From positions 1-47,353 of the forward strand of contig WPDH01000115.1 in the NCBI GenBank assembly GCA_019137255.1: DNA of 47,353 nucleotides, read 5' to 3'. This document shows, one piece after another, positions 8,377 through 19,779 of this stretch (its first letter is position 1; every line of letters starts with the position of its first letter). This stretch comes from Corinectria fuckeliana. Its lineage: Eukaryota; Ascomycota; Sordariomycetes; Hypocreales; Nectriaceae. The translations under genes and the position numbers were made by a program. Under the pieces are notes generated by a model that was not told the DNA's origin, ran no database searches, and saw only the letters and a list, made by a program, of their open reading frames with translations.

Positions 8377-9790
8377 TCAGTTAGCCTTTCCCTCGCGTGA
8401 TTCGTTCAAGATCGGCTCTTCCACCTTGCGCTTCGTACCCATCGTGTACAGCCCTCCGGCGCTGAACACCACGATAGCGCCCAGCATAGTGCCTGGTGCC
8501 AAGCGGTTCCCGAACAACCAGATGCTCAGAAGAAGGCTCACAAGTTTCCGGATGTTGAGAACAATGGTGACAGTCAGAGCCGTGGAGACTGCAGCCAGAA
8601 GATTGACACCGCGAATGCAGGCATACTGGGTCAGGACATTTATGACCAAGTACACGAGCTGGCTCGGGACCGGGAACAAGTCAGAGGAAAAGCGCAGGGG
8701 GCCGGGCAGCTGGATAGGCGGACTCGACGACAGGTGGCCCAGGGTGCGAGCCATGGACGGAATAAAGGGCATGAAAAGCGGCAGGGAGAGGGCATGTGAG
8801 TAGAACAAGTTCTCTCTCCACTGGGGCCCGTACATGACGTATGTGGCCTCGGTGTAGAGGCCCATGATGGCGGAGAGCACCTGGGCAACGAAGAGAATGA
8901 TAAGGCCAGTACTGAAAGCTGGTCTACCATTATTCTCTCCCGCTTCCTAGTTGAAGCACGTAGTGTCAGAAGAAAGGTCCCACGGGCAGGGATGAAAACT
9001 AGGGGGCCATAGATGGCGACTTGCCTTGGACTGGGAATCCGACCACGCGGCCAGGATGACACCAAGTGTCAGAAGAACAACGGCTACAACCTGCATACGG
9101 GTGTATCTCTTGCCATAGAGATATCCAGCGGCCATGGTGGTGATGCTGCCGCCAGAGCGAAGGATGATGTGAACGGGCACAGAGATGTTGTAGCTGAAGG
9201 CGTGGTTGTTGAGCACGTTGATGGTGAAGAAGAGAACAATGTTGACAAGCCAGCGGCGGATGGGGACTTTGTTGGGGGCAATGAAATAAGGGTTCTCCCT
9301 GTCAAACTGGGCGATGAAGCCGGTGACGGCCACAAAGAGGAATTGCACAAAGGTCAAGAGAGTGCCTACGATCCAGGTCAGCAAAAGACTTCCCCGGGTG
9401 AGTTGCAGAGGGGGATGACGTGCCGCTTGAGGGCTCGAAACTATGACAGAGTCAGCATTGTGTGCCAGATATTCCGGGGTTACCGGGATCTGATCTCACC
9501 TCACGATAGCTTCAAGCGCGTAGACCTATGGGATGAGAAGTCAGCCAGCCGATTATCTCGCAACGAGAGCCTAGGAGGCATACGTTGGAGCAGCACCCGC
9601 CAAAAATCAGGCCGAGCATGGTAGCAGCGGCAAGCAGCGAAGGGCCCATCTCAAGGGCGAAGCGCTGGGCCATCGAGGACGACCTGGCCTCGGGCTCCAG
9701 AGCATCCCGATGGGCGTCATCGTGGCGCGTGGCCGTCATGTCAGGGGGAGTCGTGTTCGCCGTTCTCTCCCGGAGAGCAGTTGTCGACAT
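8377..9790 (-). CDS. YEA4: UDP-N-acetylglucosamine transporter, YEA4 type (UAA family)
   Basis: Nucleotide-sugar transporters of this family carry UDP-GlcNAc across the ER or Golgi membrane; in yeast YEA4 serves chitin synthesis. Five exons (9790-9584, 9525-9500, 9440-9424, 9365-9025, 8946-8377) give 386 residues, a normal length. Family blocks are CCSNVYALEAIV, PSSGTLLTFVQFLFVA, RRWLVNIVLFFTINVLNNHAFSYNI split over ten or so hydrophobic helices, then LRSGGS, LYTEATY, WRENLFYSHALSLPLF and the C-terminal FSAGGLYTMG. The ATG at 9790 leaves a 40-residue hydrophilic N-terminus; a second Met at residue 40 is possible. Introns 9526-9583 and 9441-9499 are GT-AG with CTGAC branch points. Introns 9366-9423 and 8947-9024 fit only as GC-AG (donors G|GCACGT and AAG|GCAAGT), and exon 3 is only 17 nt. 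The gene looks intact. Confidence 0.88.
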
Positions 9791-11075
9791 GGGAGTCCTC
9801 TCCCGGGGGATAAGCGGTGACGTCGGGAAGAGAAGTCGGGGTGTGAGGTGGCCCTTTGAGAAGCTGACGGTGATACCAGATATGAAATACACACAAGGTT
9901 GAAGTTGTCCGCGTTTCGAGTTAGTGGACAAGACGGGATGGGATTGACGGGCGAATCAAGCGAGGCGCAAGGCACTAAGTATAAAGTACATGGTACAAGG
10001 CACGCAGGCACGCAGGCACGCTATTACTATAGTAGTTAGCGTACAGCAACTCACCGGGGCATCTCACCTACTATGTACCTAACCAGAGCTTAGTTGCCCG
10101 GCACTCTTCCACTGTAGAAGCCGCCTGTTGTAGACTAATTAATTGCAATGCAGCCCGTCAGGATCCGACCCGACGACGACCCAAAGCACCTTGGGTGAGT
10201 ATCTTTAACTACCTAGGTACCTACGTGCAGCATACTACTTCGTACACTTTGCACAGTCCTGTATGTGCTGCACTCTATTCTTCCCAGCATAACACCAGGT
10301 GCATGCGTGAACCTAGGCAACAGAACCGGTATCGTATCTGTGTCGGTGTCGGGGGGTTGTCTCAAAAAGGGGAAGGGAAGGGAAGGGAAGGAAGGGTGTA
10401 CGAAGTATGCGTCCAATACGAAGTACTACGCCCGATAACACCAACATCCCCGTTGCACTACCCAAATAGCAACCGGGATGGAACCGGGATTGCGCGTCAC
10501 CATGGAACTGTACACATCTATAATAATCCTCGTTCAGCAACGACAGCCCTTCAGTCAAAGGCAACAATACACTCTCGTAGGCCCTACCGCTCTACAGCCA
10601 AAACAAATACAAATCACAACAGCAGCAGGCATTCGATCTTGATTCTCAAGTAGTCTCTTCTCTTTGTGTGGTTTCGGTTACACCTTGGCGACCAAGCACC
10701 GTCCCATGTACTCGCCTCAGCCGCTGCCCCCGCGTCCATCCGCCCGTGTAGGCTGGCTGGCAAGACGCCATCCTCTCTCCAACCTGGTCAGGGTTCTCCC
10801 CTTTACCATCTTCTGCACCTTGCGTCCGTCGACACGATGCCGCCGGTCTGGGTCTCTTCTAAGTATAGTAGGCTGCGCATGGTCCGTAACCCCTCCCTCT
10901 GCACCAGGGGAATGCCTTTCTTTGTCTTGTCTCGAGCAGGACGAGTCCGGCTTCTGGCTTCCACCAATTGTCACGGAGTCGCCCAAGTCTTTCAAATTTG
11001 CATTCCCTCCAGGCCAGTCACCAGTTCAATACCCATGCTCTCAGTCACCTGCGAGATGAACGCCGCTGTCCTAAT
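9791..11075. other. Intergenic region between the transporter and PP2A B55
   Basis: Promoter of the transporter on the left and 3' flank of the PP2A gene on the right. Three GGCACGCA-type units stand in tandem near 9998-10021, and TAGGTAC-like motifs near 10212-10222. Overlapping plus-strand frames at 10195-10653 and 10664-11079 have no domain, biased composition or splice support, and I do not call them. No RNA gene recognised. Confidence 0.5.
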
Positions 11076-12932
11076 CTAGAGTGCCGAGAAAACGAAAAGC
11101 TGCAGTCCATGTGTTAGACATCGGAAAACCATGGGGCGAGATACTTTTCCCAAACTCACGTTGTTTGTTGCCGCAATAGCAATGCTGTCCTCAAATGGAT
11201 GCCAGCTCATGTGCAAAATCTTCTTGTTGAAATCGATCTGGTCCGCATCCGTCTCCTTCCGCATTCTCTGGCCCTGCCCGCCGGGGCTTCCTGCCCGTGA
11301 GCCACCCTTCTTGCTGCCGTTGGTCGATGTCGGGCTCGTCGCTGAGTTGATGGGTGTGGGCACTCCGACCTTCTTGGCCTTGAAGGCTGACTTGTCCGCT
11401 TGAAGAACAACCTCCACCTCCTTGTCGGGGTCTGATGGGTAGATCATGAAGTTGTTGTTGTAGCTGCCCGTCATGACGTTCTTGGCGTCTCCTGAAAAGA
11501 CAACCTCAAACTTGTCAAATATGCTGTCGTTCTCGTACGTGTCGCACAATCGTGGGCGTAGGTGCTCGTGAATCGGTATTGTCTTGATGGGCTGTCGCTC
11601 CATGTTGATATCCCAGATCTTGACGGTGAGGTAGTCGCGGGAAAGAATGTATCGGCCGTCGTACGAAAATCGGACGTCAGAGATAGACGAGATAATTTCG
11701 GAGAAGAAGGATCTTGCCGCTGGGTCTTCCTCTTGCTCGAATACTAACATGTGTCAGCGGCAGCTCTGGCAGCGCAGAGTGGGAGAGCGTGAGGTTGGGG
11801 TAACAAACATTTCGCGTGCTGGTCGCACAGGGCGCTCTCTCGCATGTCGGCAAGCTTGATAGTACCCTTTGAGCTAGCGTACATGAACCAGTTGCAGCTC
11901 ATGGGGTGAAACTCGGCAGCTGTGATGACCTCGGTCAGCTCTTCCATGTTGGCCGGCTTGATGTCCACAATGTTGAAGCTCTGGTCTTGAATGTTGAGGT
12001 TCCACAGATTAATGCGCAAATCATCGCTGCTGATGAAGGTCTCTCCATCACTGTTGACCGAAATGCTGTTGATGTGGTAGGCATGGGCGTTGGCGTAGGT
12101 TCGGCGCGGCACGGCAGCGACGACGGTATCGTGGTGTGTGAGGCGAGGCAGCTTCAGATCGGCGGCATTTCGAAACTGGTGGGGGGGGAGGAGTCGAGGA
12201 GCGCCGCCGCCGCCAGCCAGACTACCAGGGGTGACATCGTGGGAGAGATTATTTTCGGCCACAACCTTCAGCGACTTCTCAAAGACTTTCCACAGCTTGA
12301 TGGTCTTGTCGTTGGTGGATAGCAGGTAGTGGGAGGAGTTTTGTCGTCGGCACCACTTGATCTTGTTGATCTTTTCTTCAATCTCGAGCGACTTTAGGTA
12401 GTCAAATTCAGGCTCGTGGGATTGGAACTCGGTGTGGAACTTGTACTCGCAAGTCTTCTTCTGTCAGGATGTTAGAGGCCACGATATTCATGGCAGGGAG
12501 GAGCAGGACGAGGGGACAGGGGTGTGCCAGGAATAGAGACAGTGGCTCGAACTCGGACTCGGACTCGGAATGGGACTTGAGGAAGTCAGGCAGTCAGTTG
12601 GAATGAGAACATACAGTTTCGTTTCGCTCGAACAATACAACACGTCCGCCCTTGTCTCCCGTGGCGAGATAGTTACCGGTATGGTCGAACTCGACCGTCG
12701 AGATAATGTCGGCTACAGAGGGGGAGGGGGAGCGGTCAGCACATTAAAGTCAGTTAAAAGTAGGGAGATGGGAGAGGGACATACCTTCAGTGATATCCTC
12801 GACATCGCCCTTGTCACCAAAGCACCTACGAGCATGATCTTAGCACAATGAAGACGAAGAGGCACGAGGTGGGGCGGTGGGAGCATACTGAGTGAACTTC
12901 CACGTGGGGGAGTTCGCTTCGCTATCAACCAT
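11076..12932 (-). CDS. CDC55: PP2A regulatory subunit B55 (CDC55/PR55), WD40 propeller
   Basis: This is the B-type regulatory subunit that directs protein phosphatase 2A to its substrates in mitotic exit, checkpoint control and morphogenesis, in nucleus and cytoplasm. Six exons (12932-12889, 12825-12785, 12712-12615, 12460-11809, 11743-11160, 11099-11076) give 480 residues with all phases consistent. Family blocks in order are GDKGDVEDITEAD, TGDKGGRVVLFERNE, YKFHTEFQSHEPEFDYLKS, IEEKINKIKW, LLSTNDKTIKLWKV, NAHAYHINSISVNSDGE, EFHPMSCNWFMYASSKGTIK, FFSEIISSISDVRFS, LSRDYLTVKIWD, MTGSYNNNF and HPFEDSIAIAATNN. A basic, Ser/Gly/Pro-rich loop of about 50 residues (near 405-455) in the last blades is a fungal extra. 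Introns are 60-154 bp; the fourth has an unusual GTTTGT donor but a CTGACA branch point. The last exon is 24 nt and ends LFVFSAL. It is intact, with no RIP-like lesions. Confidence 0.95.
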
Positions 12933-14190
12933 TTTGGTGAGCAGCGATAGCAGGGGCTAGATGGGGTGTGCGGGCAGGAATCCAGAGATGTCGAGGAGGA
13001 AAAGGTGCAAGATAGTCTGGTCGAGGCGGGGGCGAGGGAGCGGGATGGACCAAGGCGGATGCTGGGAGCTGGCGGTAACAAAGCGACAGGAGATGGTCGA
13101 GTGGAGAGCTACAGTAGGGCACGCCTCGTCTACTGAAGCAGGAAGCGGGCGATGTCGTCGTCGTCTTGGTCGTCAATATCGTCAACGTCCGCTAGGATTC
13201 TCAGCGGGAGCGGGCGTTAGGCGGCGAACTGAAGGTGGTGGTAAAAGGTTTGGTGGGTTGTGGTGGTGGTTGTGATGATGAATGGATGTAGGTCGGCCAG
13301 CGTCCGGAGGCGGTCGTTGGTGGGTTGAGAATGGAGCCCAGAGTTGGGCGGGCAGCGGGCGCCAGCTAGCAGCAGCAGCAACAGCGACACAGCACAGAAC
13401 AGGACAGTGGCGAGGCGGAGAGAGGCGGAGAGAGAGAGTGCAGAGAGGCGGCCGATGGGGTCAGTCGGTCAAGACCGCGTGGGAGAGGACAAAGGGATGT
13501 CGCGACGAGCTACAGATGGTCGAGAGGACGGAGTTTGGGGCGAGGGACGTGACGCAGCAGGGCCCAAGGATGAGGTGCAAGTTTGATTTGGGATCGGACG
13601 GGACAGGTATGATGGGGTTGGTGCGTGTGCTCGATGAGGCGTGAGGGACAGGTGGGTGCTTTGTGGTTGGCTAGATTTGGTTGGTTGGGTTGGGGTGCTT
13701 ACAGTGGGTGTAGATAGAGCCTAGAGGATGGCCCGGTGAATATAATTACTTTAGTACTTAGGTACTTACTTAGGTACTCTAGGTACCCAGGTAGCTAAGT
13801 ACCTGAGGTACCAGCCTGCCCTCCCCTCTTTCGAGGTGGATAGGTAGGTACCCGACCTCTTCTGATGTTTCTGGTGGTGCGCCTGGACGCCCTTCGCGGC
13901 TGTCATGCCGCAATAGGTGCTAGAGCTGCTGGAGGGGCACTGTCTGCTAATGGACCTCTCTGCTGTACTCCGTACGTAGCTTCATCAGAATACCTACCTT
14001 AGGTACCTTAAATGGAACCCACCTCAGCCCGAGCGGTGCTGCTGCCCGCTTCCCGACTCCACCTGGGGGCTGCTTCGAAACCTCCACTTAAACCCAGACC
14101 TAAGCAAGTGCCTTAGGCCCTGATCGGCTTGTGGTCGGTTTGACGAATTTGAACGTAAGTGGAGTCAGCTGAACAGGGGTCTATCGCTAG
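12933..14190. other. Upstream region of PP2A B55 and island edge
   Basis: Long GC-normal leader and promoter region, with purine-rich and GGT/GGC-rich stretches (13250-13480). Overlapping plus-strand frames at 12961-13644 are low in complexity and lie antisense to the 5' flank; I read them as chance. TAGGTAC-type motifs cluster at 13745-13850 and near 13992-14008. Composition falls to AT-rich at about 14190-14230. Confidence 0.5.
13745..13852. repeat. Cluster of TAGGTAC / GGTACC motifs
   Basis: Within about 100 bp the heptamer TAGGTAC or close variants occur repeatedly, together with GGTACC palindromes and the complementary form GTACCTA. Further copies stand at 13992-14008 and near 10212-10222. 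They look like a dispersed short motif rather than a tandem array; function unknown. Confidence 0.6.
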
Positions 14191-14844
14191 AAAATTGCTC
14201 CTTTCCCTTCCTAGTAGTAAAATTAATATTTGATCTTGGGAATTAAGGCTCTTAGTTGTGATATAAAGTAATATAAGCTTGTTTAATATACCTTTTTAGC
14301 TGTAAACCACTTTAGGGAAGGTTACTAAGAGAATACCCACTTTAAAAGTGAAATTATATATAAAAATATAAGGTTAAAAGTTACCTAAAATAAAATTATC
14401 TTTCCTTTAGTTTTATAATAAAAAATATAAGGCTATTAATTTTATAAGGCTATTATCTAAAACTATTAGTATTACTTAACTCTTAGAATATAATTATATT
14501 AACTAATACTAGTAATAATAGTAATAATAACTTAAGAGAGGTTATTTTAAGTCTTATAAGAGTTTAAGTTATTAGAAAGTTCTTTTAATTTTACTTAAAT
14601 TAAGATAATATATTACTACTTATATAATATAATTCTTATATACTTATTTATCTTAAAAGGCTAACTTTTATCTTATTATAAGTATAATAGTTTCTTAATA
14701 GTAATAAAAGAGGTTTTTTTAATATATTTTATATTAAAAAAGTAATATTTAAATTACTAGTCTAATAGCTATATAATAATACTATAATATATAGTATATA
14801 ATATTAAAGCTTATAGTAAAAGATACTAGTATTCTTATATATAT
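14191..14844. other. AT-rich RIPed DNA, unassigned
   Basis: Right border of the gene island passing into strongly AT-rich sequence. Composition falls over about 14190-14300, less sharply than on the left side. No gene, and no convincing match to another part of the window seen. Confidence 0.5.
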
Positions 14845-15291
14845 TTATTTTATTTATTTATTTATACTTTATAAACCTAAAAGGTAAATAGTGCTTTTAT
14901 TTTATATAAATATAAAAAAAACTATAAAATTAGATAAAAACTTATACTTTTTATATAATAAGCTTAAGTTAAGCCTCTTATACTATTACTATATATAAGT
15001 AAATAGTTCTTTTACTAAGACTAAAGTTATTTTATTTCCTAAAGGGCTAGAAAAGAAATTAAAAAAAGAGAAAAAAAAAAATTAAAAAGAGAGAAAAAAA
15101 AAAGAAAAAGAAAAAAAAGGTAAAAAAGAGAGAAATAGTTAACTAAATATTAAGCACTTAATTTATTATAAGAGTAAAATAGTTAAGTACTAAGATTATA
15201 CTAACTAAGTATATTTAAGTTACTTTATAGTTATAACTAAAAGCTTAAGATTTTAAGTAGGTAAAACTAGCTGTTAGTAAGTTAGCTAGCT
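14845..15291 (-). repeat. Repeat unit A, copy 2 (partial, inverted)
   Basis: Matches the reverse complement of the distal half of unit A, from the AAAT-repeat end through the pyrimidine tract (here purine-rich, 15055-15130) to the CTAGCTAACTTA-type repeats. The match breaks off at about 15291, so the proximal half is missing. Heavily RIPed. Confidence 0.75.
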
Positions 15292-16162
15292 GTTTATTCT
15301 TATATATATTAAGATAAGATTATATATAAAAAGTAGTTATATACTATTTTAAGATATTATAAAGCTTTATATTATTAATTATTATAATAAGTTATAAGAT
15401 ATTTTACTTATTATATCTTACTTTTATTAAGCAGCTAAAAATAGCTTTTTTTACTTTAAGACTATAACTAAAAATACTACTAAGTTTTATAATAGCTATA
15501 TAAGTACTATTAATAGTATATATATTCTTATATATATACTTAGTAAGAAATAAAAAAAGTAGTTTAATAGAAAGTTTTTAATCTATTAGAATATACTATA
15601 TATAGTATAATTAGATAAAACTTTCTTATATATATTAGTAAGAGTTAAAAGCTTAGTTAATAATACTATCTTAATATATTATACTATCTTAAAAAGCTTT
15701 TAAATACTTAGTACTTACTTTTATATTAGTAATACTAGCTTTAGGTTTTAAACTAAGCTTTTAATTTTATATTTTAATATAAGATATTATCTTAATAAAT
15801 AAAGCTATAGTTATAATTAGCTTAGTATAGTATAAAAGTTATATAACTTTTAGCACTTATACTTTTAGATTACTATTAAGTATATTTTTAAGAGAGTAAA
15901 GTAAAAGTTTTAAATACTAAGATTATTACTATTAGAGTATAATATTTAGTAGTAGGTTTTTCTTATATATATATATACTAAGCTGTAAAACTTTATTAAA
16001 AAGATTAAAAAAGCTAAAAGCTTACTTATCTTAACTAAAAAGATATATTTAAAAATAGTTAAAGCTTAAGCTAATATGTATTTTAAGAGAGCTAACTTAT
16101 AGGTTTTTTATAATAAGATTATAAATTAGTAATAAGCTTAATATATAAAGTATATAACTACT
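15292..16162. other. AT-rich RIPed DNA, unassigned
   Basis: Spacer between two inverted copies of unit A. It has almost no CA, TG or CG and no coding trace that I can read. Probably a strongly RIPed mobile element fragment. Confidence 0.5.
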
Positions 16163-16850
16163 TATTTATTATTTATTTTATTTATTTATACTTTATAAAC
16201 CTAAAAGGTAAATAATACTTTTATTTTATATAAATATAAGAAAAACTATAAAATTAGATAAAAACTTATATTTTTTATATAATAAACTTAGATTAAGCCT
16301 CTTATACTATTACTATATATAAGTAAATAGTTTTTTTTACTAAAACTAAAATTATCTTATTTTCTAAAGAGCTAGAAAAAAATTTAAAAAGAGGAAAAAA
16401 GAAAAAAAGAAAAGAAAAAAAAGAAATAAAAAGAAATAAAAAAGTAAAAAAAAGAGAAATAGTTAACTAAATATTAAGTATTTAATTTACTATAAGAGTA
16501 AAACAGTTAAGTATTAAGATTATACTAGTTAGGTAAGTTTAGGTTGTTTTATAGTTATAACTAAGAGCTTAGAATTTTAAGTAGGTAAAACTAGCTGTTA
16601 GTAAGTTAGCTAGCTATTAGTAAGTTAGTTAGTAGTATAGTTATTAGTAGCTAAAAGCTAGTATAAACTTAACACTTAATAGCTGTTAGTAGCTGTTAGT
16701 AGCTATATAGATTTTTATTATTTATTATTTAGTCTTTTANNNNNNNNNNNNNNNNNNNNNNNNNNNNNNNNNNNNNNNNNNNNNNNNNNNNNTATATAGC
16801 TAAGAATAATAACTATAATAATAATAATAATAATAATAATATATATTTTT
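16163..16850 (-). repeat. Repeat unit A, copy 3 (inverted, with gap)
   Basis: Reverse complement of unit A from its AAAT end (16163) through the purine tract near 16385-16455 to the point where an N run begins (16740). Beyond the gap, 16793-16850 matches the reverse complement of the start of unit A before 41633, including TATATAGCTAAG and a following TAA-type microsatellite. It directly precedes the LINE 5' region. Confidence 0.75.
16740..16792. other. Assembly gap (53 N)
   Basis: Run of N inside copy 3 of unit A. Missing sequence can be inferred only roughly from the homologous copies at 1-200 and 41633-41830, so true gap length is uncertain and the join may be wrong. Confidence 0.95.
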
Positions 16851-17314
16851 CTTACTTACCTAGTTTCTGCTTGCTGTAGCCCTAATCTGCCTCTAAAATA
16901 CATTCTAATACTAGAATCTAAATCCTTATATATATATTACCTTAGGGACAATAACATATTAGGACTATAGTGATAATACTAATATGCTTCTGATAGCTAT
17001 TAATTTAGGGGCGTGTAAACTTAACTAAAGTTAATATAACCCCCTCGCGGGAATTAGCTAGTATATACTAAGCAAAAATAACAAACTTGCTGCAGAACTA
17101 AGTAGAATACTAGTAGATAACCTAGAAAATAAAGCATATAGTACTATCACTAGAATTATCTCTACTATATCTCTTAAATAAGTTTAGCATATTATCTAAA
17201 CTTATATATCTATATGTAAGGTGTAGGCTTATATCTTACACGAGAAGAATATAATACGTAACTATAAAACAGCTCTTAAGGACTAAATCACTATAAATAT
17301 TACTACAGCTCTTA

Positions 17315-17698
17315 TAATATAAAATCAACCATATTAGGGGATGTGCAGAGTAAATACCACTAGGGGGAAGAATCCCTACTTATATAATTAAGATACCTAA
17401 AGCTTAGAAGTAAGATAGTAAGGTAATAAGATAATAGTTCTTCTATCTATTCTAGTGACTATCTTTCCCTTTATATAGGGGGAAGTCCTAGGGCACTCCT
17501 TAGTTACTCCCTGGGAAATCTCTAGATAGGTCCTAAGATTTCTCTAAGACTATCCTAGGATTTCCTAGGATAATTCCTAGCCTAATTAGTAGGAGATTTC
17601 TCTTCTTATTATAGCTACTCTTTAGTAGCCCTCTCTAGGGTTATAGCCTAGGCTGTTATCAGATGGTAACAGCCCTCTATCTAGCTTATTCTATAATA
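17315..17698 (-). repeat. 3' LTR of Gypsy copy 1
   Basis: 384 bp, aligned without gaps in the parts compared with the other three LTRs. On the plus strand it begins TAATATAAAAT and ends CTATAATA, a RIPed form of the TGTAACA end kept at 26703-26709. It is left of the element because coding runs right to left. Confidence 0.9.
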
Positions 17699-17749
17699 AA
17701 TCCCTATAACAAAAGAAAAGCATACTATCCTTAGTATATCTATATTAAT

Positions 17750-18680
17750 TACAGCTAGGCTGTTTCTCACACTAGTAGGAGTTTTATTAATAGTTATACA
17801 CAGGATTTTCTTAATCTAGGGGTACTTACCTTATGTTTTGCTATTATATATTAGGGGAAATCCCCTAGCCCTACTAGGCCCTTTTATCTATTATATTTCC
17901 TTTGCCTGTTTAGTTTATTAGGAACTTCTTATATATATTATTAGTTATACTCTTATATTCCTCCCTAATAAGCTTCTCTAAATCTATAGCTATAGTAGGC
18001 ATATTATGTTTCTTAGTATTAGTAAGAGCGGGTTAGTAAAGTTAGTATTTTCTAGCCTTAGTAGCATAAAGTGCTATTAGAAGGCTAATAGCCTATATGT
18101 TTTACTTAGTGCTAGCAGGGGTAATAAGTATAAGTCTTCTAGCTATATTTTACTTGCCTTTCTTGTGGAACTATAGTGCTGTCTTAATTACTTTAGTGAT
18201 AGTCTCTAGGTGGGAAAAGAACTCCTATTATGCTATTCGCTTAGCCAGCTTAGTTATATTATCATCTAGAAAGCTAATTACCTATAGTATATTATTAAGG
18301 CAGATTACTAGTTCTAGAGATATCCCCACTATTTGTGCTATTTATCATAAAGAGCAGTCTAACTATATTATTTTATAGTAAACCTAATAGTATTTAGCAA
18401 AATATTTAGCTATATTAATATTAAGAAACTAGATAGCTTAGTTAGCTACCTAGATATACTATACTAGTATAATTCCTCCTTCTTACTAGACTATAGCTTC
18501 TAAGATAATAGGCGTATTATTTCACAGGGTGGTAGTCTTAAGTTATATACTTACTATTACTTATCATAAAGTTATAGCTATACTGTTATTAATAGCTGCT
18601 AAAAGTGTATTAGTAACACTTTATTTAGTAAGAGTGATAATATTTTATAACATAAATAGATTTTTATTATAATTTCCTTA
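17750..18680 (-). pseudogene. Extra coding-like region between pol and 3' LTR, Gypsy copy 1
   Basis: Between the end of pol (~19780) and the 3' LTR lie about 2 kb that standard Gypsy elements do not need. One minus-strand frame reads as protein, with most breaks at TAG/TAA where CAG/CAA is likely: LVICLNNILQVISFLDDNI and TKLAKRIA then QEFFSHLETITKVIKTAL near 18180-18320, followed by HKKGK and ILITPAS. I recognise no domain. It could be an additional ORF3, a captured host gene or a rearranged gag end. The 93-codon plus-strand frame at 18097-18378 is its antisense. The same region stands in copy 2. Confidence 0.45.
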
Positions 18681-19779
18681 AGGGGTTATAGTCCCTAATA
18701 GGGCTATTATAAAGAGCTAACACTTTAGTTTGCGAGTTAAGATGCCTAAGATAAAGTTAGTAAAGCAGGTATATTTAAGTGATAAGCTAATAAGAGTGTT
18801 AATTTCTTATTACATATCAGGCTAAAACTAGCATGCTAAGTTAATATAAGTATAGCTATCTACTAATCCTCTAATCTTATTAAGAGCTTTCTAGGCTTTA
18901 TTAATTAGGGCGAGCAACTACTAGGAGGTTACCTTAGTAATTCACTTAAGTATTTTAGCAAGAATTATAAAGACCTTAATTTTTCTAATAACAGATATAG
19001 TCAGCTTATAGATATTAGTTTATATTAGCCTAGTTATATTATTAAAGCTCACAGCAGGGGTGTAAGTATTTTCCGCTAGGGAAAAGCTGCTACCTTAGTA
19101 CCACCTGTTCTATTCTTATATCTATTATAGTATTTCTTATAGTAATATACTTAGTTTACTAGCTATCTTACTTACTGCTTTACTTATAACTTTACTTACA
19201 GCTTTATTTAGGGTTTTATACTAATTATAGTTTAGGTTATTATAGTAGTATATCTAGTTCTATTAGTCTATAAACCTAGTGTTAAGGTTATAGCTTTTAG
19301 CTTATACAAGCTAGCAGAAATATCTATAGTATTATAAGAAGGTCTTAATCTAAATATAGTATCAGTTAGAGCTTTTAGCCACTCTAAGGTTATGTTTATT
19401 ACTATATAGCTATATAGCTTAGTAATACTCTTTATACTAAAGGCAGAAGGGATATTAGGTAAGCTAGTTCTTAAATAGCTAGTAAAGCTCTTAGTCTTTA
19501 GATAGAAATATATTACTTAATAAGAGAACTTAAAATAGTACTTATTCTTCTTGTTTAGTATTATAAGGTATTTCTTATATGTTAGTAATATAAGATTATA
19601 ACCTTCTCCTCTAAGAAGTAAAGATAGTAATATATAAAGAAAAATAATAACAAAAGAAAATAACACGCTAAGTTATAAGGTATTAATTTCTTACTTACAT
19701 ATCCTATTATCAGCTAGTAGCAACTATTAGTAGTATTCTTAGTAAGATAGTAGTAAATATACTAGGCTATTACCCTAGG

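Noticed and set aside
8279..8803. 174-codon plus-strand ORF
   Set aside because: It is the antisense shadow of the last exon of the YEA4-type transporter.
10195..11079. Three plus-strand ORFs of 131-152 codons
   Set aside because: No recognisable family and low-complexity stretches; two of them overlap each other, and all lie in the gap between two minus-strand genes.
12961..13644. Plus-strand ORFs rich in Arg and Gly upstream of PP2A B55
   Set aside because: Composition follows the purine-rich leader DNA, two of the frames overlap, and no domain is visible.
18097..18378. 93-codon plus-strand ORF with hydrophobic stretches inside Gypsy copy 1
   Set aside because: It is antisense to a protein-like minus-strand frame of the element. 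In copy 2 the matching stretch (29406-29687) is broken, e.g. by a TAG at 29475 replacing Trp, so the open frame is best explained by chance.
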